A DNA stretch of 64,000 nucleotides. Origin: Scleroderma bovista (Eukaryota > Basidiomycota > Agaricomycetes > Boletales > Sclerodermataceae). The position numbers were made by a program, and so were the translations under genes. Of this stretch, positions 42,816 to 54,291 are shown piece after piece (the first letter of the stretch is position 1; the number at the start of each line of letters is the position of its first letter). Location of the stretch: NCBI GenBank assembly GCA_037178675.1, contig JAYMGJ010000464.1, positions 1-64,000 on the forward strand, given 5' to 3'. The notes beneath the pieces are model-generated. The model ran no database searches. It worked only from the letters and a program-made list of their open reading frames with translations, and was not told the DNA's origin.

Positions 42816-45800
42816 ATGGGGAAGTTGAGGATATCTGGAGTGACCTCTTCTACCTCTGTGACCCATGTGGTGTGGAAGACTGTGAAAACAACTAGAGGAT
42901 CAATTCATAAGTTTCAAAAGGTCACTCCCAGAAGAAAGGGTCGACAGGCTATGCAATCTAAGGCATCTCCTACTGTGGCTTGCTCATCCATCATGGCAGA
43001 ACACAATGTGTTTCAAAATGGTGATGAAGATGCTTACCAGGAGCTAGACGATCCACCTCCTTTGAAACAATTTAAAACGACCAAAAATCAGGTAGAGTAT
43101 TATTCCACAATATATTACCCTGTATCTCATGGACATCACTTTTAGAACAGCTATCTCCGGGCATGGCTGCCCCATAAACAGAAATATCTCTCAATCATTC
43201 TTGCCATGGAAGCTCCCCCCTGTCCACGGATTTGCATATTGTGTGGTGGGGATGGCAGCTACAGATGCATAGATTGTGCACACCGGCCAGTGTTCTGCAC
43301 AGCCTGTTGCAGGAACTAGCATAAGCTCCGGCCCTTCCACCGGGTTCAACAATGGAATTTGGCCTTCTTTGAAGACTCCTCTCTCCGGCTTGTGAGTGCT
43401 TTCATTCTGACTCAATAACAATGTCTGATGTTGTAGGTGGGGTTGGTGCTGCACCTTGGACATGGTGGGGATCCTTGTCCGAGTGGTGGTCATGCAGAAT
43501 TAGATTTCTCCGATGACCTAGAGGAAGGAGCACAGGACCATGAGGAATCTGTGGATTCAGGCTCACCTCCCCATCTCAAAGTACCGAACAGCAGAACCTT
43601 CTTGACTGTGGTGCACACTTTGGGAGTACAATTCTGCGATGTGATGTACTGCAACTGTCAGGGGTCACCAGATTCACACCTTCAGCTGATGATGGCCGGC
43701 CTCTTTCCTGCCACCACTAAGGAACCAAGGACTGTCTTTACCTTTCAGGTATTGGATGACTTCATCCAGGATAATGTGGAATGTGGAACCTCTGCCATGA
43801 ACTATTACAGCAAACTCCGCAGGATTACATCCAATGCCTTTCCACACCTTGTGCCGGTGAGTGGACCGGAAACACATTACATGTGTCTTACCTCAGTAAT
43901 AGGACAGATACAGGGAGCTACTTAGAGTATCCAGGATGTGGAGGGTGCTAAAATTAATGAAATGGAAGGGAGTTGATGATAGTGAAATTGGTTCATCGAC
44001 AGGCGACCTTGTGCTGTTTTGTCCAGCATGTCCACAGCCCGGAGTGAACCTTGATGATACTGATGTGGATTTGTCCCAGTATGTAATGTGTTTAAGCTCC
44101 ACTGGGATGGGGAGATTCATTTTTCTTTGTAGCTGGAAATTTTTGAGGTTGATAGTGATGGATGGAAATTTCAAGGCGGAGCACATGAGACCGAGGAACC
44201 CTGCAGATGAGGTGTGGCTGATGGATGGGAGGGGGTTCATGGTAGGCTCAGGTAACTACAAGGAGTACTTAACAGGCACAGCAAATCGGATAGAGGTGAG
44301 GGAATGCACCACTGGAAGTTCTATATCTCATCCTTTGAAAAGCGATCGGAGTGTAGCAATCACTGGGCAGTTAATCAGGCAAATTTGGCAAGGAAACAGC
44401 TGTCATCCACCAGGATTGGGGGATGTGCATGTGCAAGACATGGATGTTTCATCCCCCATGCAATGGTTGACTTTCAGAAGGGAGAACAGTAGGTTCTCAT
44501 TGTCATCTCGAGTTTGTTGAGCTGGTTACAGGCAGGTAAACATGGACTATGCCCTGGTGCATGCAGTCCGGCATGCATTGAATCCCAACCAACAAGTGAT
44601 AACATTTTATGACATCAATTGCCAGTATAGTAGAAATTTGGCTTGGCGGATTCAGTCCAACAAATTCATCACTCTACCAGATGGACTGTGCATTTTGCCT
44701 GGGATCGGTATTTGGCATGTACATGGGCATAAAACAGAATGCTTTGCCAGATATGCCCCAAATTTTATTCCTGGTGCTGGCAGAGTGGATGGGGAGATCA
44801 TGGAGACACTGTGGTCTTCACTGAATATAATATCTCCATCTGCAAGGGGGATGGCAACACTGCATCGCCAAGAGTTACTCGATTTCCAAATGAATGACCA
44901 CAATTTTGTCAAGATGGTCCGGATGCGTGAGTATAACAATGCCCTTCACCATGACCCTGCTGGCTGACATGTACAAGCATTGTTTCTAAGGAGAAAAATG
45001 AGGGGTGCCCAGTGCTCATTGACAGAGGTTACAGAAGCTTTTGAAAAACTGAATAACCAAGTCCCGGAAGGTCTCCGGCAATTGTGGTTGGAGCAGGAGG
45101 TGAAGGCATTGAATGACTGGATGATGGATCCCCATGCAATGGATATATATGATGTTCAGCTGGCGAAGGGTATGTTGTTTTAAAATGGAGTTAACCTTAC
45201 TGAATATGGCCTGAAGCACCAACAATGAAATTGATAGCAATGAACCTTATCAACCAACAACAAGACTGGCTTCGGGGATCAACCACATGGATAGCTAAGG
45301 CATTGAAGGTTGAAGGAGCACAGATAATGCTAGCCATTGATGCTCGGCAGCTCAACACATCCAGAACTGAAATACAACAGCTATCAATTGCATGGCGCCG
45401 AGACCGGCTACAATTCCAGTTACAGGGATTAGTTGCATCAGCCACACAGTTTCTGGGTGAAGACTGGGATGATGATGTAGAACTGGACACTGCCCTACAA
45501 TTTCAGGATGACCAAGCAGATGGTGAGGAAATAGAAAATCCATTCGTCTTGCCAACACAGGGAAATGCCAAAACAATGTTGCCACTGCTGCCATCATATA
45601 TTGGAATAGACTGTCTCCAGGGATTAAGACTTGGATTCCTTGTGGAACAGGAACTATCCTTGAGACAGGGGCAAGCCAATGATTGCCTTCATGAAATTAG
45701 ACTGGCACTGGCTGACAAGGCCATCATCTTTAGGCGAGATGTTAGACAAGCCAGTAATTATAATATGACCACCCGGGCATGGGGCCAGATAGCGAGCACA

Positions 45801-46683
45801 GATCTCACCCTACAGCGCCATGCCTCATTATATTGCCGGTGCCGCAGGCAGATGGTAGCTCTCTGTGCCAATAGACAGGTTCTAGACTGGTACCAGGAAT
45901 TGCATGCCTCCGACCTTTCGGTCACTACTGCAATATTGGACCCCAATGCTCGGGGCCACAGGGATGATACCCTCCCTTGGTTCTGGACCATGGATGTACC
46001 CCAAGATACTGATAGGAATGATTGGATGTCTGAATGTATGTCTTAGCATCTGTTACGGTCCGACTTTTTATCTTATCTAATCTGCGATTAGATAGCGTTT
46101 ATCTTATCTTAGTGTACAGCCTCTATCTTATCTACCGAGTCTAGACCTGTACCTCGTGCTGTACACGCTGCCACCCTTGACATCATTACGCATAGCCTTA
46201 GCTCCACAGTGATGTCATTACATAGCCTTCTACCTGCGTGTAGCCTCATGGATAGCCTCGCGTAGCCCTCGTGTATAGTAGTATATATACCGTGCAATCC
46301 AGCACCCAGAGGCTCCCCATTCGAGCTCATCTTGGGTCTTTGCTCTAGATACTCGCGTCCTATCCTCTCAGAGCCTTAGCATGTGGTTGGGTCCTTGGTG
46401 TTCTGCCTAGGATCATCTCAGCATCATCACAAAATGCTTTCAGTACTTAACCAGAAATCTAGTTTACCAGGTTCATTGGTTCTGGTCCAAGGCACTTAGG
46501 GACCGGTGGAAGGAGGAAGTGGAGATGCTACAATGTGAGGCGGAGTGGACCAGAAATTATTTCCAAAGTAGGTTGAATTTCTGGTCAGACTGCCAGCAAA
46601 CAGCATTGAGATCTGATGAGATCGGGATTGCCTGTTATGCTGCCCGGCAATGTCAGATATATCACCGGCTCTATTCCATTTAA
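42816..46683 (+). pseudogene. KDZ transposase with CxC2 cysteine cluster, copy 2 (broken)
   Basis: This is the same exon series as copy 1: a start exon with VTHVVWKTVK; CxC2 (CILCGGDGSYRCIDC, then CTACC; 43230-43310); LDDFIQDNVECGTSAMNYY (43755); MDGNFKAEH (44159); CACARHGCFIPH (44430); FYDINCQYS (44608); WHVHGH (44715); DGEIMETLWSSLN (44791); and the FYQVHW...RDRW tail ending TAA at 46681. Three features mark decay or disturbance. A TAG at 43317-43319 stops the frame inside the CxC2 domain, where copy 1 is open. A solo LTR sits in the last intron (46051-46420). Module gene Z2 beyond it is truncated. The catalytic core itself looks intact after the stop. Confidence 0.9.
46051..46420 (+). mobile_element. 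Solo LTR, 370 bp, inside a KDZ2 intron
   Basis: It begins TGTTACGG and ends GATCATCTCA, with GCATC on both sides (46046-46050 and 46421-46425). It is homologous to 27282-27660. The host intron runs from GTATGT at 46036 to CTAG at 46462. Without the LTR and one duplication it would be about 52 bp, the normal size here. Confidence 0.93.
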
Positions 46684-46711
46684 ACACTACATTGTTGTAG
46701 GTTGTAAAACA

Positions 46712-47040
46712 TATCTACTTCTTTTCATCTGTCACAAACCGTTCCCATGCTACCCAATTGCTCTTTTACATGGGGAACACTGTCAAATAAACTCAGCCAC
46801 TGCTCTGAAGCCTGCATCACCATATGTACATTTCCCATCTCTTTCTCTATTTCATGCAGCATGAGATCACACCCACTCATCATGTATTTGATGCTGTCCC
46901 TTGGCATTCTTGGGACATCAAAGAGGAGTGGTAAGGACTCAGTCCCATCCTGCTGATCATGTAAGGCAGGATGTGGTGGAAAGGGAATATACATACCGAG
47001 ACAGTAGGGAAAAAGTCTTTGGCCTCCGAAATGATGTGCG
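46712..47040 (-). pseudogene. Gene Z2, convergent KDZ-module gene, truncated
   Basis: Two minus-strand exons are readable. One (about 47040-47000) reads HIISEAKDFFPTV, parallel to LIEEAIKFFPADH in Z1. The next (about 46955-46712) encodes a helical tail with MMSGCDLMLHEIEKEMGNV. The upstream part, present in Z1, is missing because the LTR-like block at 47048 replaces it. So the second module is cut on its right side. Confidence 0.45.
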
Positions 47041-47047
47041 GGATTAC

Positions 47048-47784
47048 TGTCAAGCACCTACAATCTCCGCCTTGCTGCTGGGTGCTACTCCGACGAAAAA
47101 GGGGACAAGTCCAACGGGAGGAGGTACAACTCCAAAAGGAGGAGACGCAAGTCCGACGTAGAGGAGGACAAGTCCTACAGAGGAGGAGTTCAGCACCTGA
47201 AGAAGGGAAAGGAAGACGTAGGGGGTGAGGGCGTCGGCTTCAGCTTATGTGCTGCGCCCTTGGACAGGCTCAGCCCTCGTATTTCGGAGGAGCGGAGGAG
47301 TGACAAAGGAGTAGGAGGAGGAGGAGGAGGAGGAGGAACTTAGAGTCAGACAGAAGCAAGATGGGGACGGGGCTTTGTTGATATTCGTACTAAGGTACGA
47401 GGAAATACACAGAGGCTTATATACTAACTGAAAGGACAGGATCCTTGTGATAAACACAAGACATGTGAAAGGCGAAGTAGGAGAAACACATGAGAGGAGG
47501 AAACACATGGAAGGAGTACGTAGCAACAGGGTGACAAGTAAGTGACAGGAAGGAAACAGGGTATGTACCTGGAGGTATGACAGAAGTGGGCCGGACAGGC
47601 CGGAGGAACAGAGTAGGAGTTCGGAGTAGAAACATCGGAGATGGTAGGAGATGTGTCGGAGCAAAATAGGAGATACGTCGGAGTTGGTAGGAGATACGTC
47701 GGAGTTGGTAGGAGATACGTCGGAGCAACGAGGAGATGCGTTGGAGCAAGTAGGAGATGTGTAGGAGTTGGCATGGATGTGACA
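47048..47784 (-). mobile_element. LTR-like block related to the non-autonomous LTR family
   Basis: The block begins TGTCAAGCACC and ends GGATGTGACA on the plus strand. The ends have the same form as those of the minus-strand LTRs (TGTCAAGACC...GATATGACA), but the interior differs. It is purine-rich on the plus strand. Flanking 5-mers (ATTAC and CACTC) do not match, so it may be truncated or recombined. No internal region or polypurine tract is seen beside it. A minus-strand frame across it is low-complexity. Confidence 0.5.
47640..47770. repeat. 21-bp tandem repeat
   Basis: Four to five copies of GGAGATACGTCGGAGTTGGTA or variants lie near the end of the LTR-like block. Confidence 0.85.
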
Positions 47785-48059
47785 CACTCCAGAAAATTGA
47801 AAATGCTTTCTATGGGAAAAGTTACATTGTCATTTCTTTATTTATTTTGCAAGGGACAGGCAGAAAAAAAGGTTTAATATTTTATAGTCCCAACATAAGA
47901 AGTGATCTCAAATCATGTCTTGACATAAAAATGACAAAAATAATGCTGTATGATAGTTGTCTTTTTTGTTGAACAAAATTGTAAGTAAAAGAGTATCTCT
48001 TTCTTCTATTTTTTTACAATGTTTTGTCATGAAACATTGAGAAATGCTTGCAGTGTTAC
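47785..48059 (+). repeat. AT-rich MITE-like repeat, copy 1 (275 bp)
   Basis: The unit begins CACTCCAGAAAATTGAAAATGC and ends GAAATGCTTGCAGTGTTAC. The whole unit occurs reversed at 63519-63780, and a third copy starts at 63973 (CACTGCAGAAAATTG). Ends of the form CACTGCA...TGCAGTG recall CACTA-type termini. No target duplication is clear. Confidence 0.75.
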
Positions 48060-49264
48060 TGGCATATAATAAGGCTTCCTGAATATATATTGTTCTCTAG
48101 TTAGATGACAGTTCACCTCATACAACGCAGCGATCAATATTTAGGACTAGGAAAAATGTAGTGAAAAATGTGAAGAGAAAACTTTAAGATTTTGATAAGA
48201 TTTTGGGAAGGACAGGATTTGAAATATTGTCAACAGTTTACACATCAGCAAAAATGCTAAGTTTACACCATCATATGGTCACACCCCAAACATTGGTGTG
48301 AATTTTAAGTATTAGAGCAGATAGAATGCATGTGAAAACTTTGAATTTGGTCTTTACATTTGAGCTGCAATGAAACTTATTGTTTTGCAGTTGCCTAAAC
48401 AAGGGCCCCAACTTAAAATTTTGATCAGAGTAGAGACATAATTTTATTTTTTAAATTTAAATTGAGGATAATATTTCTATATAAATTTGAAGTTTTGTAC
48501 AGGTCAACACTAGTCTCCCGATCATCGCCCGGTCATCGCCCAGTCATTGGGCACTCATCCTTTTCACACCTGACCTCGCCACAACCAACCACATTCACAT
48601 TCCAGTCCAGCATATTTTATAGTACATTCACACTAAATAATACACGAGGGAAGGTGTAAATTGTATGTATTGTTGCAGGTGTTCGAGAGGACAAGATAGA
48701 TAGAAATGTAGACTCAATAACTGCTTAGACTGAGGACTTTGGACATGTGATACGAAACTGGGGGATTGGATTGCTAGAGCTCGAGGCTCCTACAGGCGGC
48801 TTAAGTAGTACAGTACTGATGTCGATCCAAGGTACAAAGAAAATGTCCACACTAAAATCAAGGGAATCAAAGCACCAAGAAGGCCAAGGACATAGGGCGC
48901 GGGATCTAACCTGGCCGCTTTGGTGTGTTGTAGATGACATACATCTGCCCTGCCCATTGTGGGTCTTGCTGGTCGCAGAAGGATCAATACCAGTTACCCA
49001 ATATCAATCATAACTCACCCCGAGGTCTGCAGTAGGTGTCCTCACCAACGCCCAGGCCCTCTCAAGTGCTTCGTAGATGAAAAATATATTGCAGTTACAT
49101 AGCTAGATCAAATCAGTTCCTTACAGACAAAGGTCAGACATGGCATGGCTAGACTGTTACTTGAATGTTTGAATGCTACTTACCTGACTGACTAGTTTAG
49201 GAATACATCGCCTGGTGCTGTAGTCAGACGTCACAAAGCCAGATAGAAAACAAACTTACTGAGA
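48060..49264. other. AT-rich intergenic region
   Basis: 48060-48500 is very AT-rich with no coding frame. A short Ser/Thr-rich frame near 48510-48620 and fragments at 48730-49000 are not convincing as genes. They may be remains of transposon-linked coding sequence. Confidence 0.4.
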
Positions 49265-52200
49265 TCAAGCCACAACAACTTTCATCCATGGGAACTTCTC
49301 ACCTGAGATCTTGAGTGATTCTTTGTGGCGTTCATTAAGCTCTGACATCCACAGGCTGTCGTACAGTGCCTTGGGGAAGCCCATTACCGGGTCCTGAGAA
49401 GTCACTGGGTTATCCAGTGCATGCTTTCTAGGGAGGGGTCTTGAACCTTGCGGGGAAAATATATCCTTGTCAATAACCCACTGAAGGTCTATAATTTCTA
49501 GTTCCTTCTCGATATTCCTCCACCAGTCCATATTCTTCACTCGAAGGACGTTTGTGACACTGTTTTCCACAGAACTTTCTTCTGAGCTCATACCATCCTC
49601 TCTCAGAGTTTTGATGAGACGCTGGAGCCACTTCCAGCTTGGTAGATCATCATGGAGGTCTTCTGATTTTATGGCGATGATGGTATTGAGAATCATTTCC
49701 CTGCGACAATATTTCTAGGTAAATATGATTTTAGTAAAAAAATCCAAGCACTAGATAAGATACACACATTACGGCGACGCGTAGCTTGTCTACTCTCTTT
49801 CCCCAGTTTCTCCTTCTGTTCCACAAGTCGGGCCTCGATCTCGTTTGGAGTTTCAGGTAACCCTTCAGCTGTTAGCCTGGGTCGAGCATTCCTCCACAAT
49901 GTTCGTAGTCGCTTGTAACACTGTTGTAGGATCTCTTCAATGTAATTGTCCTTTTTCCTTATCGGCCAGGCTTCTTCATCACAGCACATTTGCAACTCCT
50001 GAAGAAGGAACTGGAGTATAAATCGATTCCATGGTGACGAGTAATTTTGCATCAGATCAAACACAATATTGACCATATCAGGCGCAGGCCCATCTTCATA
50101 CTCATAGGCATGAACATCCCCAGTATCTGCTAGTGTTGCCACGAGGTAAGGTCACAAAAAGGTGAGGTTGAGGTAAGGTACACCTCATTTCCATATTGGT
50201 TAAATGAGGTGGCGTAACCTCACCTTAACGGAACCTTCACCTTTCTACCTCAAGTTGACCGCTTCTATATCTGTCAAAATTGCTGTGCAACAAGAGCCAA
50301 ATATGTTTATGAGGTTTGTTCACCTCAAGTGGCTATATACCTCAACCTCACCTTAGATTATGAGGTGCATCGCCACTTTTACCTCAAGGTAACCTCAACC
50401 TCACCTCGCAGCAACACTAGTATCTGCTGGGTTGTGGGTAATGAATTTGTCGTCCTGTGTGATTCCAAGCTTGTCCTTAAGCAAACGACAAACTTCTCCC
50501 TAAGGAGTGTCAGGCATGAACAAGAAAAGAAGATAGACCTTTACCAAGACAAAGTCTCGGTGATGGGAAGGTTCCACTGCTTTTTTGAGCTGAACCTCAT
50601 AGCTCTCTTGCTTTCTCCATCGCGGACTTCGTCTTGAACTTCATAAGGCAGTGCCTGCTGAGAACTGGCTTCCGCTAGCGAGAAGGGCTTTAAGTGTTGC
50701 CTCTACATTTTTGGTGATAGCATCCACCACTCCTGATACTGGCAAAGGATCAGACTGGTCATGCTGAGTGCAAGTACCTCCTTCATTCTCTTTGTGTTCC
50801 TCAAACAGCTCTGGACCACTGTCCTTGATGGGAGTTAGCATTCACATTTACATTTTATATAAAAGGGGCTTACATCAATATTGACGTGGATGAGCCATGT
50901 CCATATTGAGACCCCACAACTTTTCCTGATCCTCTTGATTGCATCTAGAGTAGGGGTAGAGGGCAGAGACAATGGCCTAGCAGCCTGGGAACGCCTTTGT
51001 GAGCTGGGGTGCAGCATGTCCATTGCTTCCTGTCTCTTCTCTTGCAGTCTAGTTGGTGGGGATTCTGCCTGGGTGTCCTCCATGCTGAGGTGCTTCATAG
51101 GACCCTCTCATAGTTAGTATCCAAGGAACCAATACAAAATATCACTTACGAGGCTCTTGAGCCGCGAATAGCGCTGGTCGATGTTAGCTAGCTCTCTCTC
51201 TTTTTCCACCTGGTATTAACATTAGTGTCGAGCATGGAACATTGAGCTTCAGCCATACCCGGAGAGTTGCACTCAGCTTAGCCATCTCTTCTTGTACACG
51301 GGTTTCAATTTCAGCCATTCTGGCGGCTTGCAACTGCTCGATTTGGGATTGCATGTTAAGCTGGTGTATGTTAGGACTCCAAAACGAGTGAATTATTAGC
51401 AGCTCACTTCAAACTGCTTGTGAATTCAGTGAGCTGAACGTTATGTTGTTGAGCAGTTTCTTGCTGGGAATTCTGGATTTTCTGCTCCAATGCATGAGAA
51501 TGAGGTGAGTATGAAGGATTCACAGGTAAAAGAATTACCTCAAGCACTTCATGAACCCCTGACAACTCACCCTCCCTCTCTTTTAAAAGGGACTGTAGAC
51601 CAATGACCGCATCACTCTGCTGGCTAATGGCAGTGTGTACCGCCTCTTGATACATGCCTTCGTACCATTGTTGGAAAATAGTTTGTTGTTGCTCATATTG
51701 TTGTCAGAGTAAAATTTCTCTTTCTTTGAATGCCTATGAGGGTTGTTAGTGTGCAGGGAGTAGATTATTGATAGCTAAACATACCTGTACCTGTTCCCGC
51801 ATCTTTGTTTGCAGTCTGCCGTAGGCCTCCCACTTGTTATGCAGTGTTTCTCGTAGTGATTGGGAATAATCAACTTCTTCATGAAAACATTTGTCGAATG
51901 TCTGTGATGATACAACCTAGGCACCGTAATAAGCAAATGATCACGTTGTTTGAGACAGTACATACACTGTCTTCTCCCAGATCCGTGCGAACGTCTGGGC
52001 CTGCTTCCACAGATGAGTCTCGTTCAACATGTTTTCTACTGCTTGATTCCGATGGTCGGCTGGGTTCGAAGGGAGTGATCGAAGCTATTGCATCTGGTTG
52101 AGTATGGGAAAAGGGGGAGGGATCCCCCTGAGAGTGAGTGGGAGTGGTGGCACCATTGGTATGATCAACAGGATCAGATGACATATCATTGTCAAAAAGA

Positions 52201-52316
52201 GTGTCTGTAGGGATGGTCTGGGCATCCTCTATTTCGGAAGAGGCACCCCAAGAGGAATACCAAGGATTGTCTTGGGTGAAAAATCCAGGAAACATGTGGA
52301 TCAACTCAGGCGGCAT
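49265..52316 (-). pseudogene. Multi-exon gene of an expanded Agaricomycete family, split by a MITE
   Basis: The gene starts near ATG 52316 (MPPELIHMFPGFFTQ) and runs to TGA at 49265. N-terminal exons (52316-51960) are acidic and Ser/Pro-rich. Middle exons (51655-50700) look like coiled coil, with many Gln and Glu. The C-terminal half is better conserved: KLGITQDDKFITHNPADTGD (50500-50420 and 50131-50115), FILQFLLQELQ, RLRTLWRNARPRL, RQATRRRN (50050-49770), WKWLQRLIKTL, DGMSSEES, GSRPLPRKHA and FPWMKVVVA (49700-49268). I recognise this as a multi-copy fungal family with no assigned function. A 287-bp insertion with a 10-bp duplication (50132-50418) breaks the exon encoding NPADTGD. It may be transposon cargo. 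Confidence 0.65.
50132..50418. mobile_element. MITE-like element with a 10-bp target duplication
   Basis: It starts AGTGTTGC and ends GCAACACT, an inverted repeat that continues into CGAGGT and ACCTCG. It is flanked by AGTATCTGCT on both sides (50122-50131 and 50419-50428). The inside is built from many forward and reversed copies of the word CACCTCA/TGAGGTG, giving a strongly self-complementary sequence. Duplications of 9-11 bp are usual for Mutator-like elements, so that class is plausible. Confidence 0.85.
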
Positions 52317-52678
52317 TAAAGGTATTACAGGCGACACTGTCCTGTAGATTTTATCACTAGCAAAAAAAAAACTTTCCTGTTTGCAGTTAAACCTTGGCCA
52401 TTGGCGTAGTAACATAACATCACAACAATAAGGAAGAACGCACCGCCTGACAATTGTCTAGTCACTGAAAAGTGTCCCCTGGCCGACGTCTAATCAATAA
52501 TTAAGCAATGGGAAATGACACCATGACAATAGGGTGCATCTCACCACCCAGATTAAAATTAAAATTTATTGTTGCTAAGTTGCACTTTAAACAATAAAGA
52601 CCGCAGAAAATGCTAACAAAAAGGAAGGAATATATATATTTCATAGTCTTACCACTCTAATCCTATTCGATATCCCAC

Positions 52679-53511
52679 ATGTCATCGTCGAAATCGAAAT
52701 CAGTCCCCGCATTTTACAATAGCCAGGAATCTGCCCACGTATTACCCGTATTGTCCTCTCAAGTGGAGATGGTGTATCAGCCGACCTCACATGTATGCGT
52801 TAGCACATGTGAAGAGATGACTCTTACCCAGTTGGATGTTCTCTTGCAAGAGAGTGTGGATGCCAGAGTGAAGACTGCCCAGGTGGGAACTCCTAGAGCA
52901 CCGACTCCTAGGGAGAAAACACCTACACGTCTGCCATTGGGAAGTGCAAAACAAGTTACTATCGACCTGCCATGCACTGATTCCAAGCATTCAGAGGGCT
53001 CACCTGCGCCTTCAGAGTCAAGTTTGTCATCTATTGCATCTGAGCAGGAGGCAAATGACAAAATACCTAAGCCAAGCAGAGAGGCAGGCAGACCTGGGCG
53101 GGGAGGTTATAACTTAGAGGAGCAATTGGGCTGGGGTGAAGAAGGCTTCAAAGTCCTGAAGGTGAGTTTATATTGATGCATCGATGATCATTGGCACTTA
53201 TCTGTCGTAGCGATTGGTAAATAAGGCAATAAAAAAACACGTGGATACCACCAAGTGTCGAAGTCTTCAGGATCGCAAGGCACTGGATGCAGTGTGCAAC
53301 CTGGTAAGCTTAAACCTCGTCGAATAATCGTAACTAACCACAGAATGCATAGGCCAATGCTACGTTTCCAGACCTGGACACCTTCCAGTGCTGTTGGCCC
53401 GTTCTCGACTTGATTCAGATGCGGTTGAAATATTTGTCTTCTAGAGCGCGACAGAAGAAACGAAGTTCGGGTGAAGCAGAGAAAGGGAGAAGGACAAGGA
53501 ACAGGTCATGA
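52679..53511 (+). CDS. Small three-exon gene of an expanded Agaricomycete family
   Basis: Exons at 52679-53161, 53211-53303 and 53353-53511 join in frame, with donors GTGAGT and GTAAGC and acceptors TAG. The protein starts MSSSKSKSVPAFYNSQES, has a Ser/Thr/Pro-rich middle, and ends with the conserved part: GYNLEEQLGWG, HVDTTKCRSLQDRKALDAVC, FPDLDTFQCCWPVLDLIQMRLKYLSSRARQKK. I recognise the last segment as a recurrent Agaricomycete family of unknown role. It is divergent from the gene starting at 52316, with 362 bp between the two start codons, so they could share a promoter. The frame is intact. Confidence 0.7.
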
Positions 53512-53945
53512 TCACCTGTCGCAAATACATTGAAATCTGTCGTGTCACTAAAGAAGTAGCTTATCAGCCCCTGAAATTGCATACGGAGATCAAATAACTA
53601 ACCAAACTGACTGTGTGGACATTACGATTAGGATTGTCAATTTGAGCTACGTTCGAGTGCCTGAACTAATCAATCAATTAGAAATGGCAGATTACATCAA
53701 GGAAATCATACCTAGGGGAAACGGACAAACTTGTTGACGTGCAATAGCTGGACTTTTACTGTTTTGCTCAATATTGTCAAAGCCTCCCAACATTCTGGCA
53801 TTACATTCGTTACAAGAACCGAGAGCCACCACACTACTATGATAGATAACTCCTACTACACTACTACAAAATAGGTCTCTAGACTCTACTCTAGGGGATC
53901 TTCAGAGTATGGGGATGACGGAGGAAAAGAAAAAAGAAAACGGAG
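53512..53945. other. No gene seen
   Basis: Plain intergenic sequence follows the gene. A short CTACTAC-rich run at 53830-53870 is the only pattern noticed. Confidence 0.4.
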
Positions 53946-54056
53946 CTTGAAATGCTTATAAACTGAAACATACTCACCGTCATGTGAGGGCATTAAGGTC
54001 AGAGTTGTATAGACCTCATGTGATGGTGAGTACGTTTCAGTTTATAAGCATTTCAA
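53946..54056. repeat. Foldback element, 43-bp arms
   Basis: The left arm begins CTTGAAATGCTTATAAACTG and the right arm is its reverse complement with few mismatches, around a spacer of about 23 bp. One arm also occurs alone at 59464-59506 in the same orientation as the right arm. The structure is either a small MITE or the left end of a 5.6-kb element that ends at 59506. Confidence 0.8.
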
Positions 54057-54291
54057 ACTCCATATAAGTTTCTCTTTTCTTCTTTCATGTTTCCACTGTC
54101 TCTCGCTATGTCCAATATGATGCAATGGTAGTTGTACTTTACGGGGTGTTAGTTGAAGTAGTACAAGTAGTACAAAGTAGTATTGGAAGGAACCACAATG
54201 AAAGTGAAACTTTGTCCACACCCAATCCATGGGTATGATTTGTCTGTTTACTGGCTTCTCTTACTGATGACATAACTTAGACAGGAATGGT

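Noticed and set aside
45197..45490. Minus-strand frames opposite the KDZ exons (also 30381-30806)
   Set aside because: They are antisense shadows of well-supported transposase exons.
47245..47787. 180-codon minus-strand frame rich in Ser, Cys and Leu
   Set aside because: It is low-complexity and follows the purine-rich, tandem-repeat structure of the LTR-like block.
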